From: Peltaster fructicola
Lineage: Eukaryota; Ascomycota; Dothideomycetes
Assembly: GCA_001592805.2 (NCBI GenBank)
Contig: CP051139.1
Location: 3,410,001 to 3,474,000, forward strand
Length of the DNA stretch: 64,000 nt
Direction: 5' to 3'
Shown here: one piece after another, positions 40,719 through 52,316 of the stretch
Position numbering within the stretch: the first letter of the stretch is position 1
How the letters are laid out: each line of letters starts with the position of its first letter
Notes under the pieces: generated by a model
Database searches by the model: none
Told to the model about the DNA's origin: nothing
Seen by the model: the letters and a program-made list of their open reading frames with translations, nothing else
Made by a program: the position numbers and the translations under genes

Positions 40719-43694
40719 ATGTCGGAACAAAAGCTATATCCAACTATCGTCATGACGCGACCACCGCCACCGACAGCTCAGCAACAGCATCCACATGGCA
40801 AGGGCATGCACACGCATCCCCGACGACCACCCGCAAACAAGTCTGTGTCGCTACTGCACTCGCCGCCATCTCGTCAGCAGCGTGCAGTTCAGCGAGAAAG
40901 TGATACATCGTCCAACGACAGCAACCAAGCACAGATGCGCACCACCACATTGGGGCGAAAAGACAGCGATTCACCTTCAAGCCTGAACCCACTGGGCGGC
41001 AAGCACAGTTCAGGCGAGAGCAGTAATGCAGAAAAATGGTTCGAGAAGTCCAACAACCATGTTCACGAAGCTAGCAAGTCGTATACCGACAACGATCCTC
41101 CTTTCTTTTTGCGCAACTCGTCGTCATCAGAAGAGCAGGCAGATGGGCAGATGTCAGTGCAACCATACCTCAGCGAACAAAATGGATCACTACCCATGCG
41201 AACTGGTCTGCTACACCTTGGCACTGATGGCAGCAGTACGGAAGATTATCGAGGCGTCATCGACGACTTGACTATTGAGAATAAGAAACTGAAGAGACGG
41301 CTTAAGAGGTATGAGAAGCTACATGATTCTCATCTCAAGGACGAGAAGCTCTTTGAAGTCCGGATACATGGTCTACCTGCAGACAAGAAGCGCGAGCTCG
41401 AAGAGACTTTGAGGAAGTTTGCAACTGACCTGCATGGCAATCGTAATGCTGAGTTCCTTGCCAACGGCTATGTTGGTCTCGGAGCGTTACTTCAAACACA
41501 AAAGACAGCTTCTTCTTCGACTTCTCTGCAAAACACCGACTCTGCTTACGCCTCCATGTCGGCGTCTGGTCAAGGCTCTTCCACAAGCGATACACGGACC
41601 CGACCTTTCGCCCAGTCGGCCAAGTCACGACACCAGAATATTCACACTTATCTCCATCACATTCCAGAAGGGCTTCTACCAAACTCGAACCCTGAGATTA
41701 TGACCGAGCGCGCGAAGAAGAAGCTAGTGGTGCGAAGACTCGAGCAGATCTTTGCAGGCAAAGGAGCTGCGGCAGGTGGACATCAGCAGGCTCTTCAGCA
41801 GCAAGATGTGTCCCACATGGCCGCGCGAGCAGAGCGGAAGGCTAGAGAAGCCGACGGCGATCATTCTGCCCAAGAGGGTGTACGAGAAGCGAATATCATG
41901 CACAAGACCAACGAAGAACTTGCTAAGGAAGCAAATCTGACTTCGCAACAAGCCACCAAGGACAACGCGAAGCCGTCCAGCGATTCATCTTTAGAGCAGC
42001 GACCAACACGACCGCTTGATCTTGACCCGCATCGTGCACAGATCCCAGCAGACAATCTTCGCTACTTCCGTCATCTAGGTTTCACCCTCCCAGAGGCCGA
42101 TGGTGGCTATCCTGAGGACGACCAGGGCTGGGTTTACCTCAACTTGCTCATCAACATGGCACAGCTGCACACTATCAATGTCACGTCTGATTTCGTTCGC
42201 AAAGCTATCAGTGAGCATAGCGCCAAGCTCGAGATGTCTAGCGACGGCCGCAAGATTCGCTGGAAAGGTGGTCGCAGCGTAACAAGAGGAAGTAGTCACG
42301 GCGGTGACTCGATTATCGAGCGAACAGATGATGACGACAGTAGCCAAAGCCCTCGAAAACGAGTAAGATTGTCGACTATGGACAATGACCGAGACCACGT
42401 CCGAGTTGCTCAGAAGCAAGGTATTGCAATGTCAGCGCGCTCTCAGGATAACAGCCGCTTTGCGTATACTCCTCTCTTCTTTCACAAGGACAGCACGGGC
42501 GATGAAGAGTCATCTTCCGAGATGGATGACGATGATGCTATGTCGTCGCCATTTCCACAGCCCATTGGAGGAGACTCTTCTGGCATGACCAGCTCCGGCA
42601 TCCGCACCACATCGACTAAGAACAAGCCAAAGCATGATGATGGCCCAATCATTTTCTACAACAACGCCCGGTTCTGTACTGATCTCAGTGGGGACCGCAA
42701 ACCCACTCACGAACAGAGAGACTTGTCATACATACCCTACAGCGCTGCGCCTATCGGAATGCCCAGTAAGACGACTGAAGCAAGGTATTACGAGAAACGT
42801 GGACCCCTCGCTGAAGCAATGGACCTTCCGGAGCCTATGGACCTGGTCGACAATCCTATTCCAGAGTCACAAGAGCTTGCGTTTCCGTCATCATCACCAG
42901 CTGAATCGCATGCCAACCCGGAGGCATCGCCTATCAACTTCGAAGTCACCGGCATTGGTGGCGTCTATCCTGCAGATAATTTCTCGATTGCCGTACAGAG
43001 TCGACAGGCAGTTGGTACAGATCAGAATACGACTATCCGCTCCAAGGTGCTGCCTTCTCGAATCGCCCGGATTCTTCATGGCAAAGATTCTACTGGCGAC
43101 GCACGACCTACTAGACACGAGCAGATTATAAGTGCACGACGGAAAGAACTACAACCTTCAGCATTGCCACCGGCTCTGAGCTACATGCAGAACGATTCAC
43201 TAAGTGACGACGGCAGCGACGACGAAGATAATATGTCTATCTCGCCGGAGTCGCCTGGTATCATGCCTCGCCTTGCAGCGCCACAGCCAATTGATCTCCC
43301 CTTCTCTATGATCGACGAATCTGACGGCGGCATGGACTACGATGAGGATGATAACGATGATGAGTCTGACGACGGCTCGCTAGACTTGCTTGCCGTTGCA
43401 AGAAAGATCGATCCTGAGGCTGTACGAGCCAGGGAACGCGAGTACGATGCCAACATGGCAGAACGACTTGCCGAGGAAATTCCTGCCGGTAGCTCTGCTG
43501 CCACAGCTGGTGGTGGAAGTGGATTCGCCAGTCCTGCCAGTGGTATCAGCAAGACTGCTTATCACAAGGCGAGAAAGGAAGCTCGCTCGTACCGGCCTGC
43601 GTTGCCAGCTGCGCAGACCAGCGGAAGCATGGCTCTTGGCGGCACGTCCTCGATGGAGAGCGAGGCAGGCGACAAGGGAAGCGTTTCTAGCTAG
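40719..43694 (+). CDS. frq: Circadian clock protein FREQUENCY
   Basis: A single exon of 991 residues, close to the length of Neurospora FRQ (989). Family blocks are in order. DPPFFLRNSSSSEE lies near 127. The coiled coil beginning VIDDLTIENKKLKRRLKRY (about 174-195) continues into KLFEVRIHGLP and KRELEETL. YASMSASGQGSSTS lies near 276. GWVYLNLLINMAQLHTIN is near 470. A basic nuclear signal, PRKRVRLS, is near 547, then YTPLFFHKDS. FYNNARFCTDLSGD is near 645. PINFEVTGIGGVYPADNF lies near 740. An acidic tail contains repeated Asp/Glu runs. FRQ with FRH and CK1 inhibits the White Collar complex to close the daily feedback loop. In-frame Met at codons 12, 30 and 73 could give shorter forms. Confidence 0.95.
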   Translation: MSEQKLYPTIVMTRPPPPTAQQQHPHGKGMHTHPRRPPANKSVSLLHSPPSRQQRAVQRESDTSSNDSNQAQMRTTTLGRKDSDSPSSLNPLGGKHSSGESSNAEKWFEKSNNHVHEASKSYTDNDPPFFLRNSSSSEEQADGQMSVQPYLSEQNGSLPMRTGLLHLGTDGSSTEDYRGVIDDLTIENKKLKRRLKRYEKLHDSHLKDEKLFEVRIHGLPADKKRELEETLRKFATDLHGNRNAEFLANGYVGLGALLQTQKTASSSTSLQNTDSAYASMSASGQGSSTSDTRTRPFAQSAKSRHQNIHTYLHHIPEGLLPNSNPEIMTERAKKKLVVRRLEQIFAGKGAAAGGHQQALQQQDVSHMAARAERKAREADGDHSAQEGVREANIMHKTNEELAKEANLTSQQATKDNAKPSSDSSLEQRPTRPLDLDPHRAQIPADNLRYFRHLGFTLPEADGGYPEDDQGWVYLNLLINMAQLHTINVTSDFVRKAISEHSAKLEMSSDGRKIRWKGGRSVTRGSSHGGDSIIERTDDDDSSQSPRKRVRLSTMDNDRDHVRVAQKQGIAMSARSQDNSRFAYTPLFFHKDSTGDEESSSEMDDDDAMSSPFPQPIGGDSSGMTSSGIRTTSTKNKPKHDDGPIIFYNNARFCTDLSGDRKPTHEQRDLSYIPYSAAPIGMPSKTTEARYYEKRGPLAEAMDLPEPMDLVDNPIPESQELAFPSSSPAESHANPEASPINFEVTGIGGVYPADNFSIAVQSRQAVGTDQNTTIRSKVLPSRIARILHGKDSTGDARPTRHEQIISARRKELQPSALPPALSYMQNDSLSDDGSDDEDNMSISPESPGIMPRLAAPQPIDLPFSMIDESDGGMDYDEDDNDDESDDGSLDLLAVARKIDPEAVRAREREYDANMAERLAEEIPAGSSAATAGGGSGFASPASGISKTAYHKARKEARSYRPALPAAQTSGSMALGGTSSMESEAGDKGSVSS

Positions 43695-43893
43695 TTATAT
43701 GTATACTGCAAGCAGCCGTCTGCACCATTCTTGGCTTTTTATACTGTGATCGTGTACATGAGTCAATGTGGGTTTATCGGCACTCCCAACGCGGCAACAG
43801 CCGCGTGAACGATATTTGTCCTGGAGCTTCTCTACCTTCAAGCAAGATTTTCGCTCATTGCTCGGATCCGAGCATCCTCAATCTATCTAAGCC

Positions 43894-46074
43894 ATGTCGA
43901 CTAACAATTACTCCATCGACCCATCGTTGTACGGCGATGCAGCGCCATATGCTGACAATGGCTCACAACAGTCGCCTCAACCCAGCGCTCCCATGGTCGG
44001 GCCACAGCATGAAGACCATCACGTCCCTCAACAAAGCGATGTTGACCATCTCCTGCGCAAGAAGCGCAAAGCTCGAGAACATAAGGCGTGCTATCCTTGC
44101 CGACAAAGGAAGGTGAAGTGCGACCTCTCGCGACCATGTCAAACATGCAGAGATCGTGAGCATCCAGAGCTCTGCGACTACAACCCGCCGAATAAGCGAC
44201 AGACGTTGGACAACAATGGCCTGAGCACTCAGGATGGACTCATGCAGACTGGCACTGTTGTACTGGGCCGCTCAGAGTTCGACATGCTGTGTCAGAAACT
44301 TACCGGTCTTGAGCAGTCGATCGCAGAACTGCGAAAAGAGCTGGGCCGCGATTCTAGAGTCCTCGACCCTGCTTTAGGAGGCGTGTCTGATCACACAGAT
44401 CTGCATGGCTATCATCATAAGAACGCATCGGTGAGCCGTGATCTTGCGTCCATTTCGACTGTTGCTGACCACAGACAGGGTTCCATAACACATTTCGGGG
44501 CTGGCTCGATTCCTACCATGCTACATGCCTTGAAGAGCCCAGGCGACGACACCACTCAACGTGAGCTACGAGAGCAGCTGAACAAGTCGATGATGCCGCT
44601 CTTCGCTCTGGACGGAGACACTGCAACATATCCGTTCATCGACCTGTGGGGCTTACCTCATGCCTCTCAAGCACGTGTCAATGAGCTGGCAAAAGTCCTT
44701 CCAGACGACCAAGAAACTCTCGCACTGATCAGGAACTACAAATCATTAGCATACATTATGTTCCCAGGAGTAGCCCACCTTGAGCGGTTCGAGGCAGAAG
44801 TGCACGACTTTTTGGTCACTCGTGCGGCCAAAGTCGGCTCGATCGAAGGCATCACAGAGCAGATGATCTACGGCAAAAGCTACTACTGGCTGGGACTACT
44901 TTTCGCTGTACTTGCTAGTGGTGCTCAGTCAAGCACAATGCCTAGAAAGCAGCGTGAGCTGACATCACAGGTCTATGTCTGCTGCGCCATGGAATGCTGC
45001 AGGATCACCAACTTCCTATCTCGCAGCAACACAGAGACCATAGAGACACTGCTGATCATCCAGAATGTGCTCTCCAACAACATGAGTGCTGGTACTGCGT
45101 GGACAATGCTTGGCCTTACTATCAGGCTTGCTCAGGGCCAAGGGTTCCACCAGCCATGTGGTCCTGGAGTGACAGCTGCGCATAGCTTCAAGCGATCTCG
45201 TGTTTGGTGGGCCATCATCTGGCAAGATAGCATGTTATCCATCATCTACGACAGAGCTGGCAGCGAGCACCTGGTGTGCGAGAAGGCTATGCCAATGCCC
45301 ATGCACTACGGCGAAGTCTCGTCCTATCAACAGGCTATGTTCAAGCTCGCCAAGGTCACCCTGGACATCATGCGAGACAGAGGTCTGTATCCCAATTCAC
45401 ATGGTCATACGCTCTGCACGGCGATTGAGAGTCATCACAAAGAGATCGTTTCGATCGTATCGAGTGCAGCAGACTACCTACAGGACTCTCGACATTGCGA
45501 GTCTACACAAGACTACATTGAGTATTGGGGACTGTACTTGCACAGCTCGTTCGTTGTTTCGGAACTGTGCCGTCCAGCAGTGAATCCCGCGCGAGGTGCC
45601 GACGCTCACCGCGAGCTCTGCATACACAGCTTGGTCAACACAGTCGATGCGTATCTCGGCTTACAAAGCGTCACTGCTTACGCTCGTCAGTCGTGGGCTG
45701 CCATCCACCGTGCTCTCAGCTCTGCGCTCTTGCTTGGAATCCTAGGAGAACACAATCGCAACTCTCGAGCACGACATCTGCTGGCGAACCTAGTGTCGAC
45801 TATGCAGGAGATGACCACTAGTATCGACCCAGCTGAGATGGCGGCGCCTCTGCAGCGTGGTATCAATGCTCTCCAAAAGCTCAATTTATCCGGCTCCATG
45901 ACGGACGCTCCGCAAGATACAGGTAATGCTTCAAAGGTGGACAACGCGTTGATCTCTGCACCGCAACCATACACTGAAGGCGATGATTTCTCGCCGCATG
46001 CGATCTTGAACAGCATTCTATGGGGTACCGTGGGCCCAGGAGATAACCCTACAGCCTTGCCAATGCCATGGTAG
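43894..46074 (+). CDS. Zn2Cys6 transcription factor with fungal_trans domain
   Basis: A single exon of 726 residues. The zinc cluster starts near residue 66 with spacing CX2CX6CX5CX2CX8C (ACYPCRQRKVKCD, then CQTC and a final C), preceded by a basic KKRKAREHK. A short coiled linker (LEQSIAELRKELG) near 145 could mediate dimerisation. The middle homology region spans about 240-600 and includes AWTMLGLTIRLAQGQGFH near 402. Such proteins regulate metabolic or developmental genes. The target is unknown. The gene starts 199 bp after the frq stop on the same strand and converges with the peptide transporter 76 bp downstream. Confidence 0.93.
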   Translation: MSTNNYSIDPSLYGDAAPYADNGSQQSPQPSAPMVGPQHEDHHVPQQSDVDHLLRKKRKAREHKACYPCRQRKVKCDLSRPCQTCRDREHPELCDYNPPNKRQTLDNNGLSTQDGLMQTGTVVLGRSEFDMLCQKLTGLEQSIAELRKELGRDSRVLDPALGGVSDHTDLHGYHHKNASVSRDLASISTVADHRQGSITHFGAGSIPTMLHALKSPGDDTTQRELREQLNKSMMPLFALDGDTATYPFIDLWGLPHASQARVNELAKVLPDDQETLALIRNYKSLAYIMFPGVAHLERFEAEVHDFLVTRAAKVGSIEGITEQMIYGKSYYWLGLLFAVLASGAQSSTMPRKQRELTSQVYVCCAMECCRITNFLSRSNTETIETLLIIQNVLSNNMSAGTAWTMLGLTIRLAQGQGFHQPCGPGVTAAHSFKRSRVWWAIIWQDSMLSIIYDRAGSEHLVCEKAMPMPMHYGEVSSYQQAMFKLAKVTLDIMRDRGLYPNSHGHTLCTAIESHHKEIVSIVSSAADYLQDSRHCESTQDYIEYWGLYLHSSFVVSELCRPAVNPARGADAHRELCIHSLVNTVDAYLGLQSVTAYARQSWAAIHRALSSALLLGILGEHNRNSRARHLLANLVSTMQEMTTSIDPAEMAAPLQRGINALQKLNLSGSMTDAPQDTGNASKVDNALISAPQPYTEGDDFSPHAILNSILWGTVGPGDNPTALPMPW

Positions 46075-46150
46075 ATCAGATGAGGCGTGAGTGTCTGCAA
46101 CAATAGATACAGTAAGATTATATGATGATGGTAACACATTCATAACTCTA

Positions 46151-48202
46151 TCAGGCTGCATGCCGTCTTTCGGAGTGTCGGCGTGCAGGATCATTGAACT
46201 CGTTAACGTGCACAGCACGCTCTCCGTACTGTTCCATCTCGTTCATGCTCTCCTCGGTAGCATTGTACCTCTTGTAGCAGATCCAGAACAGTATGCCCGC
46301 CGTCAGACAAGCGGCAGCCAGACCAGTATACATCCACAGTAGATATGGATCAACAGCCGTGGGCGACAGCGCAGCTCCGAGTGCAGCTCCGAACGCTGTC
46401 GTCAAGAGATATAACGACATGATGAACGACTTCATGGTCGTAGGCGCTTTGGTGAATGCATATTCCAGACCGGTGATCGACGCGAAGATCTCACTAAGAG
46501 CAATGAGCACATATGCTGGTGTCTGCACGGCAACATGGACGTGATTTGGGATAACGCTGCCATCTGGCTGCACAGCAGCATCACAGGCTCCAGGAGCGTC
46601 GTAACATGGTCCAGACTCGTAAATGAGCTTCTGAACACCTGCAGCGTAGGCCATAGCAGCCGCACCAAAGATGAAGCCGAATGTAATCCTGGTGATCGGC
46701 TTAAAAGGTATGCCACACTTGCGAAGAGATGGGTATATCAGTCTGTCCATGATTGGAATGAAGATGAGAATGGCGATGGGGTCGATATTCTGCATCAGAT
46801 CGTTGGGAATGCCATGTAGCTCCATCGATCCAGCCTGCGAGATGAAGTTGTTGAGCATTTGGTTGTAGACGAGCCAGTAGATCGGAAAGAACAAGAAGAC
46901 ATTGCATGCGACCAGCGCACGACCTACTTCGTCGACGAATTGGCTGTCCCATTTGACACTCTTCAAACCCAGTTCCCGTCGGACTTCAGGTTTCGCAGAG
47001 TTGAGCTTGCCTTTGTGCTTGAGCGCAATGAAGCAAACTCTGAAAGCATTTGGAATGACGGAGCCCTTTGGAGGATGCATGATATACTTGTTCTTCCCCA
47101 GGATGATAGTGATGATGCCGACGATGAAGACACAGGCGCAAAGAAGATATGCAGACCAAAAGCCGATATACTTCTCCAGGTACACCGTCGCGATAGGGCT
47201 CAATGAGCCAATGTTGATGCCTGTAGTGTCGTTAGTTTCAACGGTGCGCATTCGATGCAGGCAACTCACAGGCGTAGAAGACCATATAGATTCGCTGAAT
47301 AGTCACAGCTGGATCTACGATCACTCGCTCGCCTGACTTTAGTGTCCGCACGTACGGAGTCGTCCTGGAGTACTGCTCTGCAATAAGAGGTGAGACGTTA
47401 CTCTTTATGCCTCCAGTGGCCAGCCCGATGACTATCATAGACGTGATAAGGCCTCCCAGAGCCGCGCCATGCTCGATTGATACCGGCAGAGCGCTTAGGA
47501 ACAGTATGAAGTTGCCGATGCAGTAGACAATCGCGAAGTAGAGAATAGTCCAATATCGACCAAGGTATTGATCCGCGATGACGGCTCCAAGGATAGGCGT
47601 GAGATATGAGAAGAACTGAAAGAATGAACCAAGACCTGTGGCTGCTGTCTGCCCAAGGCCGAGTGCACCAGGTAGGCCGGACGGATCATCAGGAGAGTTT
47701 TGAATGTAGTTCTGGAAGACTCCTGCATGGTGTTAGCAAGAGCGCGACAACAGTAGTTCCTGTGCGACACACCAGAAAGACCGTAGTATGTGAATCGCTC
47801 GCAAATCTCGATAACGGCGATGAGGAACGCAGACCATGGCAGGTTGTCTGCGATCTTCCGCAGCGTCTGCTTTTCTTCTTCAGTAGGTCTTTCGAGACCG
47901 TCATCGTCTATGCTGTTGGCTTCGTCATGTGCGCCGAGTACAATGGTGCCTGGCTCCTTGGATGCAGCCTGCAGCCCATGTCAGCATTGTCATGCTTCTG
48001 GAGAAAGGTCCAGTACCAAATCATGTTGATCCTGCACGGAGTATTCTGCTTTAGAGTCTGCGATCACGCCGTCGTGCTCAGCCATGCTGTCGACAAGCTC
48101 GTACTCTCCTCTGGATGTTGAGGACTGACCGAACAAAGCCAGAGCATTGTCGACGTGGCGGCGAATGCCGCCTTTATGGGAAGGTCCATGGTGTGCACTC
48201 AT
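46151..48202 (-). CDS. PTR2-type proton-coupled oligopeptide transporter, four exons
   Basis: Exons 48202-48017, 47968-47773, 47722-47270 and 47220-46151 encode 634 residues. Introns are 48, 50 and 49 bp. The junctions restore family text: LPWSAFLIAVIEICERFTYYGLSG continues to VFQNYIQNSP, and IYMVFYA joins to CINIGSLSP. The E..ERF motif of the first helix, needed for proton coupling in the POT family, is present. So are the GTGGIK-like ATGGIKSNVSP motif and a long extracytoplasmic loop with CYDAPGACD. About 12 helices are expected, at the plasma membrane, importing di- and tripeptides. The first intron has a weaker GTACTG donor. Confidence 0.9.
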
Positions 48203-48657
48203 GACCTTCCATCCATGGACTCGGAGAGGGAGTGGTACTTGCGCAGATCGTAGCCACGCTTGGGTGTTCAATCCGAGTCTTGTGATCTGCTTGCAGAATG
48301 CAGTGCTACCGTTACTGCACTAAGTGGAGATGGCAGAGGAGATAGTGATGGCGAAAGAGATGATCTTGAATGGCGATCGCCTCACCTTGTCTTTAAGGTC
48401 AGCGAATGATCAGCCTTGCGTTGTCAAAACCTTTGCGCGCCGCACAAGCTTGGTCTCATTACATCTGCGGCCGCAGGATTGACCAGTCTAAGTCGCATAA
48501 GGTCGATGCAACACTATAATCACGCAAGATAACAAGAAGTGAGACGTGCAAGGACAATCGTGGCGGCGGCTAATCTTCGGTGGAGCGCTGCGGTCAGCCA
48601 ACGACTGCCTCAGCGAGTTGTGTTGCACCTAATTTCGAATGCCAACAACCTCGTTCC
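48203..48657. other. Intergenic upstream of the peptide transporter
   Basis: About 450 bp without a supported gene. It should hold the promoter of the PTR2 transporter. Confidence 0.5.
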
Positions 48658-49715
48658 TCACCTCCAGCGAACTGACGCCGCGCTTGACACGCTATCGTGG
48701 TGAGTAGATGCTGTCTGCGACTTTCCTACTCTCATCGTCCCTCTCAGACTTGAAAGTCCTTCAAACCTCTCCCATGCCTCACTTCCTTCGATCCAAACGA
48801 AACCAGTAGCATTGCGAGGCATACTCTCGACAAGATGGACAGCCGTAATGCCGTGGGCACCATAAGGCTTGCTCATCGGGACCACTGACCAGCCCTTTTC
48901 GCGATGATGGTGAAAGACATCAGAATCATGGTCCCACTCCAAGAACATAGTGTGGATTGCCGGTTGCGTAATCAGCATCTTCCTCCAGCTGGCTTCTCTA
49001 TGCTCCATTCCATTGCCATGGCTGTACATGGGTCCGGCCTTCACCATGTCAGTACTGAGTATTGGAAAGCGCCTCGCCAGCATCGGGTTGATGAACACTC
49101 GGAATTTGCCGATGTCGCGACGGTCCTGGCCCCAGTGCGCCTTATACCGCAGGCCACCGGCTTCTCGTCGAGCACGAAGAGGCTCTCCGAGATGGATAGG
49201 GTACATGTTCTTGTCATCGAATCGCCAGTCAAGCCAGCTCACCGTGCCGCCCGTCACTGGCTGCATGAAAAGGTGTCGCTGCAGCATCTTCGACCCCTCT
49301 ATCGTCAGCTTCCATCGCCTGCTTACACGCTGAGCAAGCAGGACATCTCGGCATGGTACTTCCAAGAGGATCATCTCGAGGAGTTCAGGCGTACGGAAGC
49401 AGCGGTCCTTCGACTCGAAATCGCGTTCCTGCAGGTAGTACATCAGCTATACAGTGCATCACTGCAGTGCTAGTAACTAACCAATTCCTGCTCGACAGCA
49501 GCATTTGGTGACGCAGCTTCGAGGTTCAGTATTGTGCGGATGCTGCTGACTCCCGATACTCCTGCATTGTCGAGCGCCTGCAGGACCATCTTGACTGGAA
49601 CACTGAGACCTGTCGCTTTGATCGCTCTTCCGATTTGCACTCCCACGAACACAAGTGACTTGCGACGCCGACGAGGAATCGTGTTGACTGATATAGTAGG
49701 AGTGTCCGGCAACAT
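48658..49715 (-). CDS. F-box domain protein
   Basis: The core exon 49428-48658 carries a fungal F-box: FRTPELLEMILLEVPCRDVL, then QRVSRRWKLTIEGS and LQRHLFMQP. F-box proteins recruit substrates to SCF ubiquitin ligases. The remainder has no motif I can name, but 'FRVFINPML' type segments are common in this fungal family. A possible first exon, 49715-49482, joins in frame through a 53-bp intron (GTTAGT..TGCAG) and gives 334 residues in total. Without it the protein would start at the ATG at 49443 (261 residues). The first exon is less certain than the second. Confidence 0.75.
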
Positions 49716-49984
49716 TCCCACCAAGCTGTGAGCTGTGACAAACGCAGTTGAAGCAAAAGATCAAATCACGCTGAAGCTCGTTCTACGTCCTGCTTCTATA
49801 CTGCCGGATCAGGTGCGCTACCAGGATCATGGGAGACTCTGATTGCTGATTCTCCTCAGCTCCCGTGCTAGAAAGTATTTCAACGTCTTGCAGAGACCAT
49901 CTCTGAGTATATGTCTTGGCGGAAGTGCAGGGCACCTTCCTTGTAAGCATCTCCGCACATCTGGACGAGCCACAACTCAACCCT

Positions 49985-51203
49985 ATGGATGAGGTGACAG
50001 AAGCCATGCGCCTATCGAGTGAGGCCTTCGCCGGTCCTACAATGGAACGAAGAAGCTTTGTGTCACTAGGTGGAGTATGGCTCGACGAAATTCGTCGTCC
50101 CAATCAGCAAGCCTGTAAAGATGTCGTTGGCGGATCAGCAACTTATGGTATGTCACAACCTTACAGGATGATTCTGTGCTGACCATGGTCCAGCAACACT
50201 AGGAGCTCGACTTTTCGCCGCAGACGATCCGTCACGTTTGACACTTGTCATCAATGGCGGCTATGACTTCCCATCAGCAGTCGTTGAGTCTTTAGAGAAG
50301 TGGAGAGTGAAGATCCGGCTCTTGATCAACAACGGCAAGTGCTCTACACGAGGCATTCTTGAGCACAACGGCTCGGCAGGTACGTTCGTAGCTCAGGTAC
50401 TTTGATTCTCCCACTCAAAATTCACAGGCTCGAAATTCACCAGGCTTACGCCACCATTACTGACCTCACCTGCCGATATTGCGTCTGTGGGAGCTCTCAA
50501 CAGTCAAATCTTCCATCTTTTCGCTGCCCCTGAGCTGGCCCAGGCACAATGCCTCCAGCTTGCCGAATTGCGACGTACGGCATGTCCCGATAGTGCCAAG
50601 GCGGTCGTGATATGGGAACCTCATCCGAAGTCTTGCACGCAACCGTTGCTCGAGGAACACTTGGCTTTGCTGCATGACAGTGCTATCACAGTCTTCTCAC
50701 CGAATCACCACGAGCTTCACTCGTTCTTTGATGACAGTCCATGCACAACGTCCTTCGACCGAGCTGTCATGGAAGCCCGTGCGAGGACGTTCTTCGACTC
50801 TTCTAGACACGTTCACAACCCTATGCGGAAGACTGATGGTGTGCAAGTGATCGTTATTCGGGCGGCAGAACATGGCTGTTTAGTGCTGCAGCAAGGTCGA
50901 GAAAAGGCTACATGGTTACCAGCATTTTTCGGTCCATCTGAGCAGGACAAGATCGTGGATCCTACAGGCGCAGGGAATGCATTCTTAGGAGGGCTGGCGC
51001 AAGGCTGGCTCGAGACTGGCGACTGGCGCATTGCTGCTTGCTATGGCATGGTAGCAGCCAGCGTCATTGCTGAGCACGTTGGTTCGCCTGTGCACGATGG
51101 CGCAGGTGATATGGAGACCTGGGCAGGTATCAACGTCAGGAAGCGATTATCATCGTATAGAGGCAGGGCAGATGTCAGCACCTTGCTTAGCGAAGAGACA
51201 TAG
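49985..51203 (+). CDS. PfkB-family protein, MAK32-like
   Basis: Exons 49985-50147, 50194-50379 and 50428-51203 encode 374 residues. Introns are 46 and 48 bp with GTATGT and GTACGT donors. The N-terminal block FVSLGGVWLDEI and VVGGSATYATLGARLF match the sugar-kinase fold. The C-terminal signature reads DPTGAGNAFLGGLA near residue 290. In active PfkB kinases the fourth Gly-Ala-Gly-x position is the catalytic Asp. Here it is Asn, as I recall for the MAK32 subfamily, so kinase activity is doubtful. An ATG at 50041 lies nearer the fold and could be the true start. The 3' end converges with the DUF7702 gene. Confidence 0.85.
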
Positions 51204-51308
51204 AGTGTGGACAAATAGGGCAAGCCGTATATCATAATCATTCCCTTGTCTATCTATCTCACAGAGCTCGCGCTCGAACCAGCTGTGTCAACTCATTTAT
51301 CTGGCCAG

Positions 51309-52316
51309 TTAATCGAGGTGAGTCTGTGGTCGCTGGTGAGCCTGGTTGATCGGTGTGAGAGGAACGCTCTCCTCCAGGTCTTTACTGTTACCACCGGCAA
51401 TGGAGCCGTTCGCTTCCTCGTCTTGCGACTCTGCATCACCGAGGTTGGTCATGGCACCAAGTCCAGTGAAGAGGAAGAGTAGGACAATCGCGTACTCCAT
51501 GACTGTTCGCATGAAGATCTGAACGGAAAGATCCGGCAGGTCGAAGTCGTAGAAGCCACTGTTGCCTGAGAATGCTAGCAGGATGTCGTAGATGACTCTG
51601 ACTGCGAGGAACGGCATGGCCACAGCGATAGCCAGTGTGCGTAGCGATCTCACGAAGGATATGTTGACTGCTGTGAGGCACACCAGCGCCACGAGTGCAA
51701 CAAGGAACAAGATGGCCGAAGCCTGGAGCAACGACTGTCCAAGAGTCACATCGCTAGCAGATGCGGAGTCGTACTTGGCGCCTCCAGCGATACCAAGTGC
51801 GAAGCCTGCGATAGGAAGGAGTTGTATCAATCCAAGAAGCACTCTGCCGACAGTTCCAGATGTAGCAGCACCCGTGAACTGGGAGAAAGCCAGCGAGGCC
51901 AGGAGCAGTGGCGCGACGGTGACGAAGGTAGTGCAGGCGTAGACAGTGATCTTGCTCGTATCGGGCTGAGGCAACGGACTGGTAGGATTGTTGGTGGTCA
52001 AGGCATCGCCCAGATAGTTTGCCGGCCACATCAGGTTTTCAGCGATCTCCTGGCTGACGTAGCATGCTGAACCGATAATGTGTAGCAGTGATGATGTGCT
52101 CAACCAGAAGAAGCCCGGAGCTGCGAAAATGCCTCTCGGGATGGCAGTGAGAAGAGCTCCTGCGCCTTTGTTGTTGCTGACCAGGTAGCCTTTGTAGATG
52201 GTCGCGAACGAGCTGATAAGGAAAGTAAGCGAGGAAATGGCGATTTCAACGACAGCCAAACTCGACTGATTGGTAAGATGTACGACGAGACTCGAGGAGG
52301 GCGCCGTCGATGCCAT
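51309..52316 (-). CDS. Seven-helix-type integral membrane protein, DUF7702-like
   Basis: A single exon of 335 residues. About seven hydrophobic helices are visible, beginning VVEIAISSLTFLISSF and ending EYAIVLLFLFTGLG, with a hydrophilic acidic C-terminal tail. Composition and layout match the fungal DUF7702 family of integral membrane proteins, whose role is unknown. A receptor-like topology is possible but not shown. The ATG at 52316 lies just before the first helix. Confidence 0.8.
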   Translation of the reverse strand: MASTAPSSSLVVHLTNQSSLAVVEIAISSLTFLISSFATIYKGYLVSNNKGAGALLTAIPRGIFAAPGFFWLSTSSLLHIIGSACYVSQEIAENLMWPANYLGDALTTNNPTSPLPQPDTSKITVYACTTFVTVAPLLLASLAFSQFTGAATSGTVGRVLLGLIQLLPIAGFALGIAGGAKYDSASASDVTLGQSLLQASAILFLVALVALVCLTAVNISFVRSLRTLAIAVAMPFLAVRVIYDILLAFSGNSGFYDFDLPDLSVQIFMRTVMEYAIVLLFLFTGLGAMTNLGDAESQDEEANGSIAGGNSKDLEESVPLTPINQAHQRPQTHLD

